A stretch of DNA of 64,000 nt from an uncultured Bryobacteraceae bacterium (GTDB lineage: Bacteria > Acidobacteriota > Terriglobia > Bryobacterales > Bryobacteraceae): positions 390,511-454,510 of the forward strand of contig CALDSU010000001.1 in assembly GCA_937924525.1 (NCBI GenBank), in the 5' to 3' direction. A program made the position numbers and the translations under genes. Within the stretch, counting starts at the first letter, position 1, and every line of letters starts with the position of its first letter. Under the pieces are notes generated by a model. The model was not told the DNA's origin and searched no databases. It saw only the letters and a program-made list of their open reading frames with translations. This document shows, one piece after another, positions 53,489 to 61,721 of this stretch.

Positions 53489-54469
53489 ATGAAGCGTTGT
53501 CTTCCGGCTTTCCTGGTGGCCGCGCTGCCCTTGCTTGCGCAGGTGGAGATCCGGCAGGGCTCGGACCGCGTTCTGGTGGAAATCGACGGGAAACCGTTCA
53601 CGGACTTATTCATTGGCGCGGACACCACCAAACCCTACTTTCATCCGCTGCGCGCCGCCAGCGGGAAGATCGTCACCCGCGCTTTCCCCATGGATTTGGT
53701 GGAAGGCGAAGCCCGCGACCACCCGCATCACCGCGGCCTATGGATCACGCACGGAGATGTAAACGGATTTGATTTCTGGGCCAATGAGAAATCCCAAACC
53801 AAGGCAAACTCCGGCGCCGTGGTCCTGAAAAGGGTGGGTGAACTAAAATCCGGAAAGAAGTCAGGCTTCCTGCAAGTGTTCTTCGACTGGCAAGACCCGC
53901 GGAGCAATACGCTGCTGACGGAGGAACGTTGGGTGACGTTCTACTCCGACCCCGTGAACCGCCTCATGGATTTCGACGTCTTGCTCACCGCCAGCACCCG
54001 GGTGACTTTCGGCGACACCAAGGAAGGCATGTTCGCCATCCGTCTGGCGGCGCCGCTCGAGGAAAAGCATGCCAAGAGCCTTCCCGATCCGCCGCGCACC
54101 GGACGCATGACCAACGCCGAAGGACTCTCCGGAGAAGCTCAGGTCTGGGGCAAGCGCTCGCCCTGGGTGGACTATGCGGGTCAGATCGCGGGAGAGAAAC
54201 TGGGCGTCGCGATCATGGACCATCCCCAAAGTCTGCGGCACCCGACCTACTGGCATGCGCGCGCCTACGGCCTGTTTGCCGCGAACGTGTTTGGCGTGCG
54301 CGATTTTCTGCGCGACAAGTCGCGCGACGGTTCGCTCACGCTTGAACCCGGCCAGTCGATCCGCTTCCTGTATCGCGTCCTCATCCACCCGGGCGATACG
54401 GCCGCCGCGAATATTCCGCTGCGGTATGCCGAATACCAGAAGGTCAAGCTTCGCAAGTTGAAGAAGTGA
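53489..54469 (+). CDS. PmoA family (DUF6807) exported protein
   Basis: A 326-residue protein with a signal peptide (CLPAFLVAALPLLAQ). The DUF6807/PmoA fold shows FTDLFIGADTTKPYFHPLRA, ARDHPHHRGLWITHGDVNG (His-rich motif) and YWHARAYGLFAANVFG. Despite the name it is not the methane monooxygenase subunit; its role is unknown, though it is frequent in sugar-degradation loci. The start ATG 53489 is preceded 12 nt earlier by TATGCT. Its 3' end overlaps nadD on the other strand by 26 nt. Confidence 0.8.
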   Translation: MKRCLPAFLVAALPLLAQVEIRQGSDRVLVEIDGKPFTDLFIGADTTKPYFHPLRAASGKIVTRAFPMDLVEGEARDHPHHRGLWITHGDVNGFDFWANEKSQTKANSGAVVLKRVGELKSGKKSGFLQVFFDWQDPRSNTLLTEERWVTFYSDPVNRLMDFDVLLTASTRVTFGDTKEGMFAIRLAAPLEEKHAKSLPDPPRTGRMTNAEGLSGEAQVWGKRSPWVDYAGQIAGEKLGVAIMDHPQSLRHPTYWHARAYGLFAANVFGVRDFLRDKSRDGSLTLEPGQSIRFLYRVLIHPGDTAAANIPLRYAEYQKVKLRKLKK

Positions 54470-55073
54470 ACACATCCGCGGCGGCGCGGATCAACGGCGC
54501 GCAGGGGGGCGGCACCAGGTGTTCCCATGGCTCGCCCGCGCGGATGCGGCGGCGGATCTCCGTCGAGGAAATCTCCTGGTAACCGGGTTCCAGTTCCAGG
54601 GGATGCACCTTGGCGCGGATGGACTCGGGTGGCTGGAACTCCCCTCGGCGGGCGGCCACCAGCAACTCGAACTCCCGCAATTGTTCCTCGAACGGCGGCA
54701 GGCCGCGGTAGTCCCAGCGGGCGATGCGTTCGGCGGCGTCTCTGCCCACCAGCGCGTAGATCTTGGGCTCCGGTCCGTAGAGGGCGCGGGCCTCCCGCGC
54801 GAGATCCAAAAATAGGCCCCGGTCGGCGGCGGCCACCGAGCACCGTTCCGCGTCCCCGACCGCCGCCAGCACCCAGGCTAAACGTTGCGGGAAGTCCGCT
54901 CCCGCCCACTCTTTGTGCGGAAACACGCGCGGCAGGGCCACCAGCACTTCATCCACCTGCGCCAGGGCCAGGTCGATCAGCCGCCGGTGCGCGATGGTGG
55001 GCGGATGGAAGGCGCCGGCGAAGATGGCTAACCGCCGGGGCGGACCGCTGCCGGCTTTGCGGAAGAACTCCAT
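54444..55073 (-). CDS. nadD: Nicotinate-nucleotide adenylyltransferase
   Basis: A 209-residue nucleotidyltransferase of the NadD type, forming deamido-NAD from nicotinate mononucleotide and ATP. The start LAIFAGAFHPPTIAHRRLI holds the active-site loop, which reads T-I-A-H instead of the usual (H/T)xGH. Also seen: VLVALPRVFPHK, YALVGRDAAERIARWDYR and the ISSTEIRRRI motif near the end. Length fits (about 210). The unusual loop weakens certainty of the exact substrate, but the family is clear. Convergent overlap with the PmoA gene is 26 nt. Confidence 0.82.
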   Translation of the reverse strand: MEFFRKAGSGPPRRLAIFAGAFHPPTIAHRRLIDLALAQVDEVLVALPRVFPHKEWAGADFPQRLAWVLAAVGDAERCSVAAADRGLFLDLAREARALYGPEPKIYALVGRDAAERIARWDYRGLPPFEEQLREFELLVAARRGEFQPPESIRAKVHPLELEPGYQEISSTEIRRRIRAGEPWEHLVPPPCAPLIRAAADVFTSSTCEA

Positions 55074-55121
55074 CTCTCTCTTCCCTTTATGCAACACTCC
55101 CGGATGCTTCGACGCGGCTGC

Positions 55122-55127
55122 TACAAT
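55122..55127 (+). promoter_or_regulatory. TACAAT 6 nt from the STAS ATG (leaderless candidate)
   Basis: TACAAT (5 of 6) ends 6 nt before the ATG at 55134, with no ribosome-binding site in between (CGGCGC). Confidence 0.4.
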
Positions 55128-55133
55128 CGGCGC

Positions 55134-55538
55134 ATGGGCCTGGAGATCTCCGAGCGCGAGCGGGAGGGGATTCGCATCCTCGACCTGAACGGCCGCATCA
55201 CGGCGGGAGAAGAAGCCACTAGCTTCCGGGCGGCGGTCCAACGCCTGCAAGGGAACGGTCCGCTGTCCCTGATTCTGAACCTGGCGGACGTCGAGTATAT
55301 CGACAGCACCGGACTGGGCGCCATCGTGATCGCCTCCACGTCGGTGCGCAAGGGCGGCGGCAACGTCAAGCTGCTGAACTTGAACAAGCGCACGGTGGAA
55401 CTGCTGGTCATGACCAAGCTGGCGACGATCTTCGAGATCTTCTCCGACGAAACGGATGCCGTCAACAGTTTCTTCCCGGACCGCAAGATCCAAACCTTCG
55501 ACATCCTCCATTTCGTCCAGCAGAACAAAAAGGACTGA
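55134..55538 (+). CDS. STAS-domain anti-sigma factor antagonist
   Basis: A 134-residue STAS protein of the SpoIIAA/RsbV type. The domain includes ILDLNGRITAGEE, LSLILNLADVEYIDSTGLGAIVIA (phospho-acceptor Ser in DSTGLG), KLLNLNKRTVELLVMTKLATIFEIF. Such proteins bind anti-sigma kinases. No anti-sigma kinase or sigma factor gene is near. It is coupled to the next gene: its TGA overlaps the downstream ATG by 1 nt. Confidence 0.9.
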   Translation: MGLEISEREREGIRILDLNGRITAGEEATSFRAAVQRLQGNGPLSLILNLADVEYIDSTGLGAIVIASTSVRKGGGNVKLLNLNKRTVELLVMTKLATIFEIFSDETDAVNSFFPDRKIQTFDILHFVQQNKKD

Positions 55539-56836
55539 TGCGGCTGGTAGTGATTGGCGGGATCGCCGCGGGAATGAGCGCCGCCGCGCGCGCTCGGCGG
55601 GTGGATCGCACCCTGGAGATCGTGGTCCTCGAAAAGGGGGCCGAAGTTTCGTTTGGCGCCTGCGGTCTGCCGTACTACCTGGAAGGCCGGGTGCGGCAGC
55701 CGCGCGAACTGGTGCATTACCCCGCGGACTACTTCCGCCGGGAGCGCAACATCGACGTCCGACTTGGCGTGGAAGTGACGCGCATCCTGCCCGCCCGCCG
55801 GCAGGTGGCCACCGCGGCGGGAGAAGTGATCGCCTACGACCGCCTGGTGGTGGCGACGGGCACGCGCGCGGTCAACGGCCTGCCCGGCGGGGACCAACCC
55901 CACGTATTCACTCTGCATGATTTGCCCGGCGCGGAACGGCTGCTGGGGTTCCTGCGCGACCGTCAGCCTCGCCGCGCCGTGGTGGTGGGCGCCGGTCCGC
56001 TGGGGCTGGAAGCCGCCGACGCGCTGCGCCGCCGCGGGCTTGAGGTCGCCGTGCTGGACGGCCGCGAGCACGTGCTGCGCCGGGAAGAACCAGCCCTGAC
56101 CGAGGCTGTGCGGCGTCAACTGGAACGGCACGGCGTCGGCTTCGCTCCCTCCGTGCGCGTCGAGGCCATCGAACCGGAGCGCGTCGCCGGCTACCCGGCC
56201 GATCTCGTGCTGCTGGCGCTCGGCGTCCGGCCGCGGGTCGACCTGGCCGCGGAAGCGGGCGTGCGCTTGGGCCGGAGCGGCGCGATCGCGGCCGATGACC
56301 GCATGCGCACCAATCTCTCAGACATTTACGCGGCGGGGGATTGCGCCGAGGTCACCCACCTGGTGACCGGGCGCCCGGCTTTCCTCCCGCTCGGCACGAC
56401 CGCGAACAAGACCGGGCGGGTCGCCGGCGCCAACGCGGCCGGCTTGCGCGAGCATTTTCCGGGGGTCGTGGGCACGTCGATTTTGTCGCTGTTCGGGATG
56501 GGCATCGGCATCACCGGCCTCTCGGAGGCCCAGGCCAGGCGCGAAGGTTTCTCTCCCGTGGCCGTCACCATTGAGGCCCGGGCCCGGCCCAAATACTTTG
56601 CAGGGAAGACCTCAGCGGTGACCCTGGTGGCCGAGCGCGGCAGCGGGCGGTTGCTCGGGGCGACGGTATGGGGCGAACAGGATACGCTCAGCCGCGTCAA
56701 CGTTCTCGCCTCCGCGGTGACCGCCCGCCTCGCGGCGGACCAGCTACAGTTCCTGGATCTGGCCTACGCCCCGCCGTTCGCCACCGTCTGGGATCCCGTG
56801 CTCGTGGCGGCGCAACAACTGGTCAAGGCGGTCTGA
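55538..56836 (+). CDS. CoA-disulfide reductase-like FAD oxidoreductase
   Basis: A 432-residue flavoprotein of the single-cysteine NADH oxidase/CoA-disulfide reductase group. FAD-binding start LVVIGGIAAGMSAAARARR, redox Cys42 in SFGACGLPYYLEG, NAD-binding VVVGAGPLGLEAADALRRRG, and IYAAGDCAEV near the end of the FAD domain; the dimerisation domain has GTSILSLFGMGIGITGLSE. It probably reduces disulfides such as CoA-disulfide or serves as an NADH oxidase. The ATG overlaps the STAS stop by one base, so the two are translated together. Confidence 0.88.
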   Translation: MRLVVIGGIAAGMSAAARARRVDRTLEIVVLEKGAEVSFGACGLPYYLEGRVRQPRELVHYPADYFRRERNIDVRLGVEVTRILPARRQVATAAGEVIAYDRLVVATGTRAVNGLPGGDQPHVFTLHDLPGAERLLGFLRDRQPRRAVVVGAGPLGLEAADALRRRGLEVAVLDGREHVLRREEPALTEAVRRQLERHGVGFAPSVRVEAIEPERVAGYPADLVLLALGVRPRVDLAAEAGVRLGRSGAIAADDRMRTNLSDIYAAGDCAEVTHLVTGRPAFLPLGTTANKTGRVAGANAAGLREHFPGVVGTSILSLFGMGIGITGLSEAQARREGFSPVAVTIEARARPKYFAGKTSAVTLVAERGSGRLLGATVWGEQDTLSRVNVLASAVTARLAADQLQFLDLAYAPPFATVWDPVLVAAQQLVKAV

Positions 56837-56847
56837 GACGGCCGGCT

Positions 56848-57609
56848 TCATCCCCGCCCGATAAACGGCATCTTGGTCGCCATCACCGTCATGAACTGTA
56901 CATTCGCCTCCAGGGGCAGGCTCGCCATGTAGTACACCGCGTCCGCCACGTGGCGCACGTCCATGCGCGGTTCCACCATCCGCGTACCGTTGGCCTGCGG
57001 CACGCCTTCCCGCATCCGCTCTGTCATTTCGGTGGCGGCGTTGCCAATGTCGATTTGCCCGCACGCGATGTCAAACGCTCTCCCGTCCAGCGAGATGGAC
57101 CGGGTCAGCCCCGTGATCGCGTGCTTGGTGGCGGTGTATGGCGCCGAGTGAGGCCGCGGCACGTGCGCGGAAATCGATCCGTTGTTGATGATGCGGCCGC
57201 CGCGCGGTTCCTGCGCCTTCATCAGCCGGATCGCCTCCTGCGCGCACAGGAAGGCCCCCGTCAGGTTCACCGCCACCACCTCGCTCCACTGCTCGAAAGT
57301 CAACTCCTCCATCGGGACCGCCGGCGCGCCGAGACCGGCGTTGTTGAACAACAGGTCGAGGCGTCCAAATGTCTCCCGCACCCGCGCAAACAGCGACCGC
57401 ACCGCCTCCGGCCGGCTGACGTCGGTAGGGACCACCAGCAGCGGGCCGCCCGCCGGATCGGCCATCGCCGCGGTTTGGCGGAGCGCATCCTCCCGCCGCC
57501 CCGCGAGCGCCACGCCGTAGCCGGCCTGCTGCAACCTCACGGCCACCGCGCGTCCGATGCCGCTGCCCGCGCCCGTCACCACCGCGAATCTGCCGTTTTC
57601 CTTCCTCAT
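56848..57609 (-). CDS. Short-chain dehydrogenase/reductase
   Basis: A 253-residue SDR starting at ATG 57609 with GGAGGAA 6 nt upstream. NAD-binding [20 protein letters not shown], the catalytic Ser in NNGSISA, and Tyr/Lys in YTATKHA. Substrate-region residues are ordinary. It probably oxidises or reduces a sugar, fatty acid or alcohol. It converges on the CoA-disulfide-reductase-like gene with an 11-nt gap. Confidence 0.9.
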   Translation of the reverse strand: MRKENGRFAVVTGAGSGIGRAVAVRLQQAGYGVALAGRREDALRQTAAMADPAGGPLLVVPTDVSRPEAVRSLFARVRETFGRLDLLFNNAGLGAPAVPMEELTFEQWSEVVAVNLTGAFLCAQEAIRLMKAQEPRGGRIINNGSISAHVPRPHSAPYTATKHAITGLTRSISLDGRAFDIACGQIDIGNAATEMTERMREGVPQANGTRMVEPRMDVRHVADAVYYMASLPLEANVQFMTVMATKMPFIGRG

Positions 57610-57788
57610 GCTCTGTTCCTCCAACCCCGCGCCAGCCGCGCGCCGTCCGGGCCAAACTCAACTTCTTGATTGACGAACCTTCCTGCCCGGCGCGGGCCGG
57701 TTTGCAACCCAGTAATTGTAGAAACGGCGCAGGGAAGGCACAACCTGACGTCGGCATCGAGTCCGAGCTTTACGTGGATCACGTCGGC

Positions 57789-58265
57789 ATGGTGCGGAGA
57801 GTCGAGACGAGCATTGGCGGGCCAGTATCGTTCGAACTCGTCTGCGCGCGGCCTGGCCGTCTGACCTACGAACCGGAAACGCGGGTTGCCTTCCGGGTGG
57901 CGCTGCCCAGTTCCTTGGCCGAGCGCGCGGACCCGGCCGCGCGGCCCCTGCTGAAGGGTTCCTTGCGGATCTCCTCCTCCGGGCAACCGGTGACGCTCGC
58001 TTACCCGACGATGCAAACCTACGACCTTCAACTGTGGGACCGCCGCGGCAAGGTGCTGGTCACCTGGAGCGCCAATCAGCTGTTCGCGCAGGCGCCGCGC
58101 CAGATCCGCGGCGAGGAGATCCGCTGCGACTTCGAGATGCCGCTCGCCGATCAGGGTGGGCAGGCGCTGCCTGATGGAGACGACGTGTTGGCGGCCTGGC
58201 TGCCGGCGGATCCGGGGCGGCCGTTCGCGGCGGAGATTCCTATCACGCTTTCGACTCGCCCGTAG
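57789..58265 (+). CDS. BsuPI-type domain protein
   Basis: A 158-codon frame (start uncertain: ATG 57789 chosen; a TTG at 57666 in the same frame is possible). The part from about residue 30 resembles the BsuPI domain of intracellular proteinase inhibitors: RVAFRVALPSS, SGQPVTLAYPTMQTYDLQLWDRRGKVLVTWSANQLFAQAPR with the conserved YDLxLWDxxGKxxxxWS turn, and a final LPDGDDVLAAW strand. GC content at the third codon position is lower before 57789. Function unknown. Confidence 0.55.
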   Translation: MVRRVETSIGGPVSFELVCARPGRLTYEPETRVAFRVALPSSLAERADPAARPLLKGSLRISSSGQPVTLAYPTMQTYDLQLWDRRGKVLVTWSANQLFAQAPRQIRGEEIRCDFEMPLADQGGQALPDGDDVLAAWLPADPGRPFAAEIPITLSTRP

Positions 58266-58277
58266 GCCGCGGTTCCG

Positions 58278-59921
58278 TCACCCCTCGAGCGAAAACAGGT
58301 ACGCCAGCATGGCGTCCATTTCGCGAGGCGTAAACGGATACGCAGGCATGGAAGTGCCGGGCGACATCACCTGCGGCTCCCGGAAGTGGCGTTCCACCCA
58401 GCTCTTGGTTCGGCGGCGCGAAAGGCCGTTTAGGGGAGGACCGAGTTGCATGCCCACCCCGTTTACCCGATGGCACGCGCCGCATTGATGGGCCTGGTAC
58501 AGCATTGCGCCCTGGACCGCGAAATCCGGGGCGGAATGCAAAGCCTCGGCGTTGGCTGGGCTTAGCTTCAGCAGAAACGCGGCCAAGGCGCTCAATTCCT
58601 TGTCGTTCAGCCGGATCGGCGGCATCTGGCTGCCCGGCACCAGTTCGCCGGGGTTCTTGAAATGCGCGATCATCCACGCGGCCGATTTGCGCAACTGGGT
58701 CCGCGTGAGGTCCGGGCCGAGCTTGCCCGCCTCTTTGCCGGAGACGGGATGGCAGGCAGCGCAGTTCTCGGCGCGGAAGTATCCGATGCCCGCCAGCTCG
58801 GCGGGAGCTAGTTGCAGCCACCCGGTGGGCTGGGAGAAATCCACCGCCAGTTCCGCGGGCTGCCGCGGAGTAGTGGCCACGGCCGCGGCGGTGAGTCCGG
58901 CCCACGCCAGCGCGCTGAGTCCAACCACTCCCAAGGCTACTGTTCGCTGGCCAAGGCGCACTGCGGGCCCCCGGTCGAGGAACGGCGCTAGGGCCAGGGC
59001 CAGCATCGCCAGGCCCGGCAGCACGATGCTGCCGAACACCTCGAGCGGCCCCTCGAAAAACTTGAGCAGTTGAAAGAGGAACAGAAAATACCACTCGGGG
59101 CGGGGGATGTAGGTGTTGTCGGTGGGATCGGCGATGCGTTCGAGCGGCACGCGCGCGGCTACCGCCAGTGTGAACAACAGCGCGAACGAGGCAAAAATCG
59201 CCACCGTGTCCTTGAAGACCTGTTCGGGGAAGAAGGGCTTCGGGGGCCGGCCCGCATCCTCCGGCGCGGGCGCCACGCCGTGCCGCCGCACCAGGTACAC
59301 GTGCAAGCCGATCAGCAGCGTCGTGATGGCCGGCAACACGAGCACGTGCAAGGTGTAAAAGCGGGCAAAGGTGACCACCCCGATGCTGCCGTCGCTGCCG
59401 AGCAGCCGCAGCAGGTACGGTCCGACGAGCGGCGCCTTCGCCGCGATCTGCGTGGTCACCACCGTACCCCAGTAGGCCCGGTTGTCCCAAGGCAGCAGAT
59501 AGCCGGTCAGCCCGAACGCCAGCGCCAGTTGCAGCAGCACGACGCCCACCAGCCAGGTCGCTTCGCGCGGTTTCTTGTAAGCTCCCCACAGCAACACCTG
59601 CGCCAGATGCAGGACCACCACCACGATGAACATGCTGGCGCCCCAATGGTGCAGGCCCCGCAAGAGCCGGCCCCCGGTCAGTTCCGTGACGAGATAGCGA
59701 AGGCTGTTGTAGGCTTCCCCCGGCGTGGGCGCATAGTTCAATGCCAGCAGCATGCCCGTGACTGCCTGGAGCAGGAAGAGAAACAGGGCGACGCTGCCAA
59801 ACACCTGGCGCCACCCGCTGGAAGCCGGGATCGGTTCGTACAGAAACCCCCGCGCCGCGGATGCCAGGCCGGTGCGTTCCTCCAACCAGGCGAGAACCCC
59901 GGAGAACCGCTGTTTCACCAT
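58278..59921 (-). CDS. Cytochrome b (b6/f- or bc1-type) fused to two cytochrome c domains
   Basis: A 547-residue membrane protein starting at ATG 59921. Residues about 1-365 are cytochrome b: heme-ligand His in GLHHWGASM, VVVLHLAQVL, FYTLHVLVLP and LLIGLHVYLVRRHG, and the quinone-site P-E-W-Y in IPRPEWYFLFLFQLLKFF, so the N-terminal and subunit-IV-like parts are one chain. About residues 365-547 hold two c-type heme sites, CAACH and CGACH, in two domains with Met-ligand regions (GSQMPPI and GTSMPAY). With the Rieske protein it forms a quinol:acceptor complex in which the c domains would receive electrons. It overlaps the Rieske gene by 7 nt. Confidence 0.9.
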   Translation of the reverse strand: MVKQRFSGVLAWLEERTGLASAARGFLYEPIPASSGWRQVFGSVALFLFLLQAVTGMLLALNYAPTPGEAYNSLRYLVTELTGGRLLRGLHHWGASMFIVVVVLHLAQVLLWGAYKKPREATWLVGVVLLQLALAFGLTGYLLPWDNRAYWGTVVTTQIAAKAPLVGPYLLRLLGSDGSIGVVTFARFYTLHVLVLPAITTLLIGLHVYLVRRHGVAPAPEDAGRPPKPFFPEQVFKDTVAIFASFALLFTLAVAARVPLERIADPTDNTYIPRPEWYFLFLFQLLKFFEGPLEVFGSIVLPGLAMLALALAPFLDRGPAVRLGQRTVALGVVGLSALAWAGLTAAAVATTPRQPAELAVDFSQPTGWLQLAPAELAGIGYFRAENCAACHPVSGKEAGKLGPDLTRTQLRKSAAWMIAHFKNPGELVPGSQMPPIRLNDKELSALAAFLLKLSPANAEALHSAPDFAVQGAMLYQAHQCGACHRVNGVGMQLGPPLNGLSRRRTKSWVERHFREPQVMSPGTSMPAYPFTPREMDAMLAYLFSLEG

Positions 59922-60418
59922 GCGGCCCTCGCCCCCGGAATGACCTCGCTTCCGACCAGCAGACGGTTCTGTTCCAGCCTGGCCGGATAGCGGTCCAACC
60001 CTCGCGCGGAGGGCCCGCTGAGCACCGCTCCGTCTAGGCTGAACGCCGATGTGTGGCACGGACACAGGAAATGCCGCTGCTTCTCGTCCCAGTGGAAAGC
60101 GCACCCGAGGTGCGGGCACTGGGGCGCGAACGCGACGAACTCGTTCTCGCTCTTCCGCACGACCCAGACCGTGCTCTTCTCGCTAATTACCCGCCAGCCG
60201 TCGCGGCGATTGCGCCGGAAGACCAGTTCCACCGGCGAACCGGACGCGAGTTGGCTGACGTCGCCCGCTTCGGTCCATCCCTCCTTCCGGCCCGCGCGTG
60301 CCGGAACCAGCAGATACCGCGTGGCGGGAATCGCCACCGCCGCCGCCATCAAACTCCATAAGCCGTAAATCGCCGCCTTGAAAAGCGTTCGCCGTCCAGG
60401 GGATTCCGTCGATGCCAT
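59915..60418 (-). CDS. Rieske iron-sulfur protein
   Basis: A 167-residue protein with a Tat-type leader (GRRTLFKAAIYGLWSLMAAAVA) that also anchors it in the membrane. The [2Fe-2S] site is CPHLGC and CPCHTS. Supporting motifs: FAPQCPHLGCAFHWDEKQ and SLDGAVLSGPSARGLDRYPA. It is the partner of the cytochrome b gene that follows with 7-nt overlap. A TACAAT hexamer (60435-60430, minus) lies 11 nt before the start. Confidence 0.95.
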   Translation of the reverse strand: MASTESPGRRTLFKAAIYGLWSLMAAAVAIPATRYLLVPARAGRKEGWTEAGDVSQLASGSPVELVFRRNRRDGWRVISEKSTVWVVRKSENEFVAFAPQCPHLGCAFHWDEKQRHFLCPCHTSAFSLDGAVLSGPSARGLDRYPARLEQNRLLVGSEVIPGARAAW

Positions 60419-60509
60419 GCTTGCTTTTCATTGTAGGTCCAGGACGCGGCCGAGGCTCGCGGCAGGAGGAGCAGGACCGGCACAGACGGGGGGGGGCAGA
60501 GGGTGGGGA

Positions 60510-60539
60510 TTGACAGAATTTGCACATTCAGGATAACCT
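60510..60539 (+). promoter_or_regulatory. Promoter of the str operon
   Basis: A perfect TTGACA (60510-60515) with a 17-18 nt spacer and a weak -10 (ATAACC at 60533 or TAACCT at 60534). It is followed by about 300 nt before rpsL. It points away from the Rieske/cytochrome b genes. Confidence 0.5.
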
Positions 60540-60835
60540 TAGAAGGTTTGGCGAGATTCGCTGTCTGCTCCCATTGACCCCCGTTACGTGTGACGGGCCG
60601 AGTGGGGGCCGGCCCCGAGGTTTCCGGCAGGCACTTCGAGCTTCCGGGAGCAAGGGCCGTTCCGAAGCAGGTACCCCTCGCAGATCGAAGTTCGTAACGG
60701 CTTCGCTCCGATTCTTTGCGCGCTGCATCCGGTGGTCGCCCGCGTGGCTGGCGCCGGGCGGTGCGGGAATATTTCGGGTTCTCCGTCCGGGCTGGGGTTG
60801 CGCCCGGGGGAGATGAGAGAACAGAGGTTTGATTC
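60540..60835 (+). promoter_or_regulatory. Leader region upstream of rpsL (no gene seen)
   Basis: About 296 nt between the promoter and the GTG start of rpsL with no supported gene. The end AGAGGTTTGATTC is a usable ribosome-binding site. Leaders of str operons are sometimes regulated by ribosomal protein S7; I could not identify an S7-binding structure here. Confidence 0.35.
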
Positions 60836-61210
60836 GTGCCTACGTTTAACCAACTCGTGCGCAAAGGGCGCAAACCGCCTAAGTGGAAGACGTCCAGCCC
60901 GGCGCTGCAAAGTTGTCCGCAGCGGCGGGGGGTGTGCACCCGCGTCTACACCTCGACGCCCAAAAAGCCGAACTCGGCGCTGCGGAAGGTGGCGCGTGTT
61001 CGCCTGACGAACGGGATTGAAGTGACGACATATATTCCCGGGGTCGGCCACAACTTGCAGGAGCACTCGATCGTGTTGATTCGCGGCGGCCGCGTGAAGG
61101 ACTTGCCGGGCGTTCGTTACCACGTGGTGCGGGGCGCGCTGGATACGGCCGGCGTCGCCAACCGCAAGCAGGGCCGGTCGAAGTACGGGGCCAAGCGCCC
61201 GAAGTCGTAG
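60836..61210 (+). CDS. rpsL: 30S ribosomal protein S12
   Basis: A 124-residue S12 starting at GTG 60836. The sequence [36 protein letters not shown] and [30 protein letters not shown] is typical. The Lys of KPNSALRK and the Lys before DLPG are the streptomycin-sensitive residues. It is the first gene of the str operon. Confidence 0.98.
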   Translation: MPTFNQLVRKGRKPPKWKTSSPALQSCPQRRGVCTRVYTSTPKKPNSALRKVARVRLTNGIEVTTYIPGVGHNLQEHSIVLIRGGRVKDLPGVRYHVVRGALDTAGVANRKQGRSKYGAKRPKS

Positions 61211-61220
61211 GGGAAGCAGC

Positions 61221-61691
61221 ATGCCGCGGAGAAGACAAGCTGAGGTTCGTGAGGTGCCGGCCGATCCGGTGTACAACTCGACGCTGGTCGAGAAGTTTAT
61301 TTGCTCGATGATGTGGGATGGCAAGAAAGCGGTCGCCCAGCGGATTTTCTACGAGGCCATGGACAAGATTCGCGAGCGCAGCGGCGACGATCCGCTCAAG
61401 CTCTTCAAGAAGGCCGTGGAAAACTGCAAACCGGTGCTTGAAGTCAAGACCCGGCGGGTGGGCGGAGCCAACTACCAGGTTCCGATCGAAGTGAACCAGA
61501 ACCGGCGTACCAGCCTCGCCATCCGGTGGCTGATTCTCAACGCGCGGGGACGGGCCGATAAAGGGATGCCGGACAAGCTTGCGAACGAACTGAACGACGC
61601 CGCCAACCTGCGCGGGGGCGCCATCAAGAAGCGAGACGATGTTCACCGGATGGCGGAAGCCAACAAGGCCTTCGCGCATTACCGGTGGTGA
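61221..61691 (+). CDS. rpsG: 30S ribosomal protein S7
   Basis: A 156-residue S7 ([20 protein letters not shown], then [20 protein letters not shown] and [17 protein letters not shown]). It starts 11 nt after rpsL with GGGGAAG upstream. It binds 16S rRNA in the 30S head and, in other bacteria, can repress the str operon. Confidence 0.98.
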   Translation: MPRRRQAEVREVPADPVYNSTLVEKFICSMMWDGKKAVAQRIFYEAMDKIRERSGDDPLKLFKKAVENCKPVLEVKTRRVGGANYQVPIEVNQNRRTSLAIRWLILNARGRADKGMPDKLANELNDAANLRGGAIKKRDDVHRMAEANKAFAHYRW

Positions 61692-61721
61692 CGCAAGGTT
61701 AAACCGTTTCGACGCCTGTAT

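Noticed and set aside
53489..54469. A methane monooxygenase subunit (PmoA)
   Set aside because: The family name is misleading; this is a soluble exported DUF6807 protein without the membrane helices and metal site of particulate methane monooxygenase.
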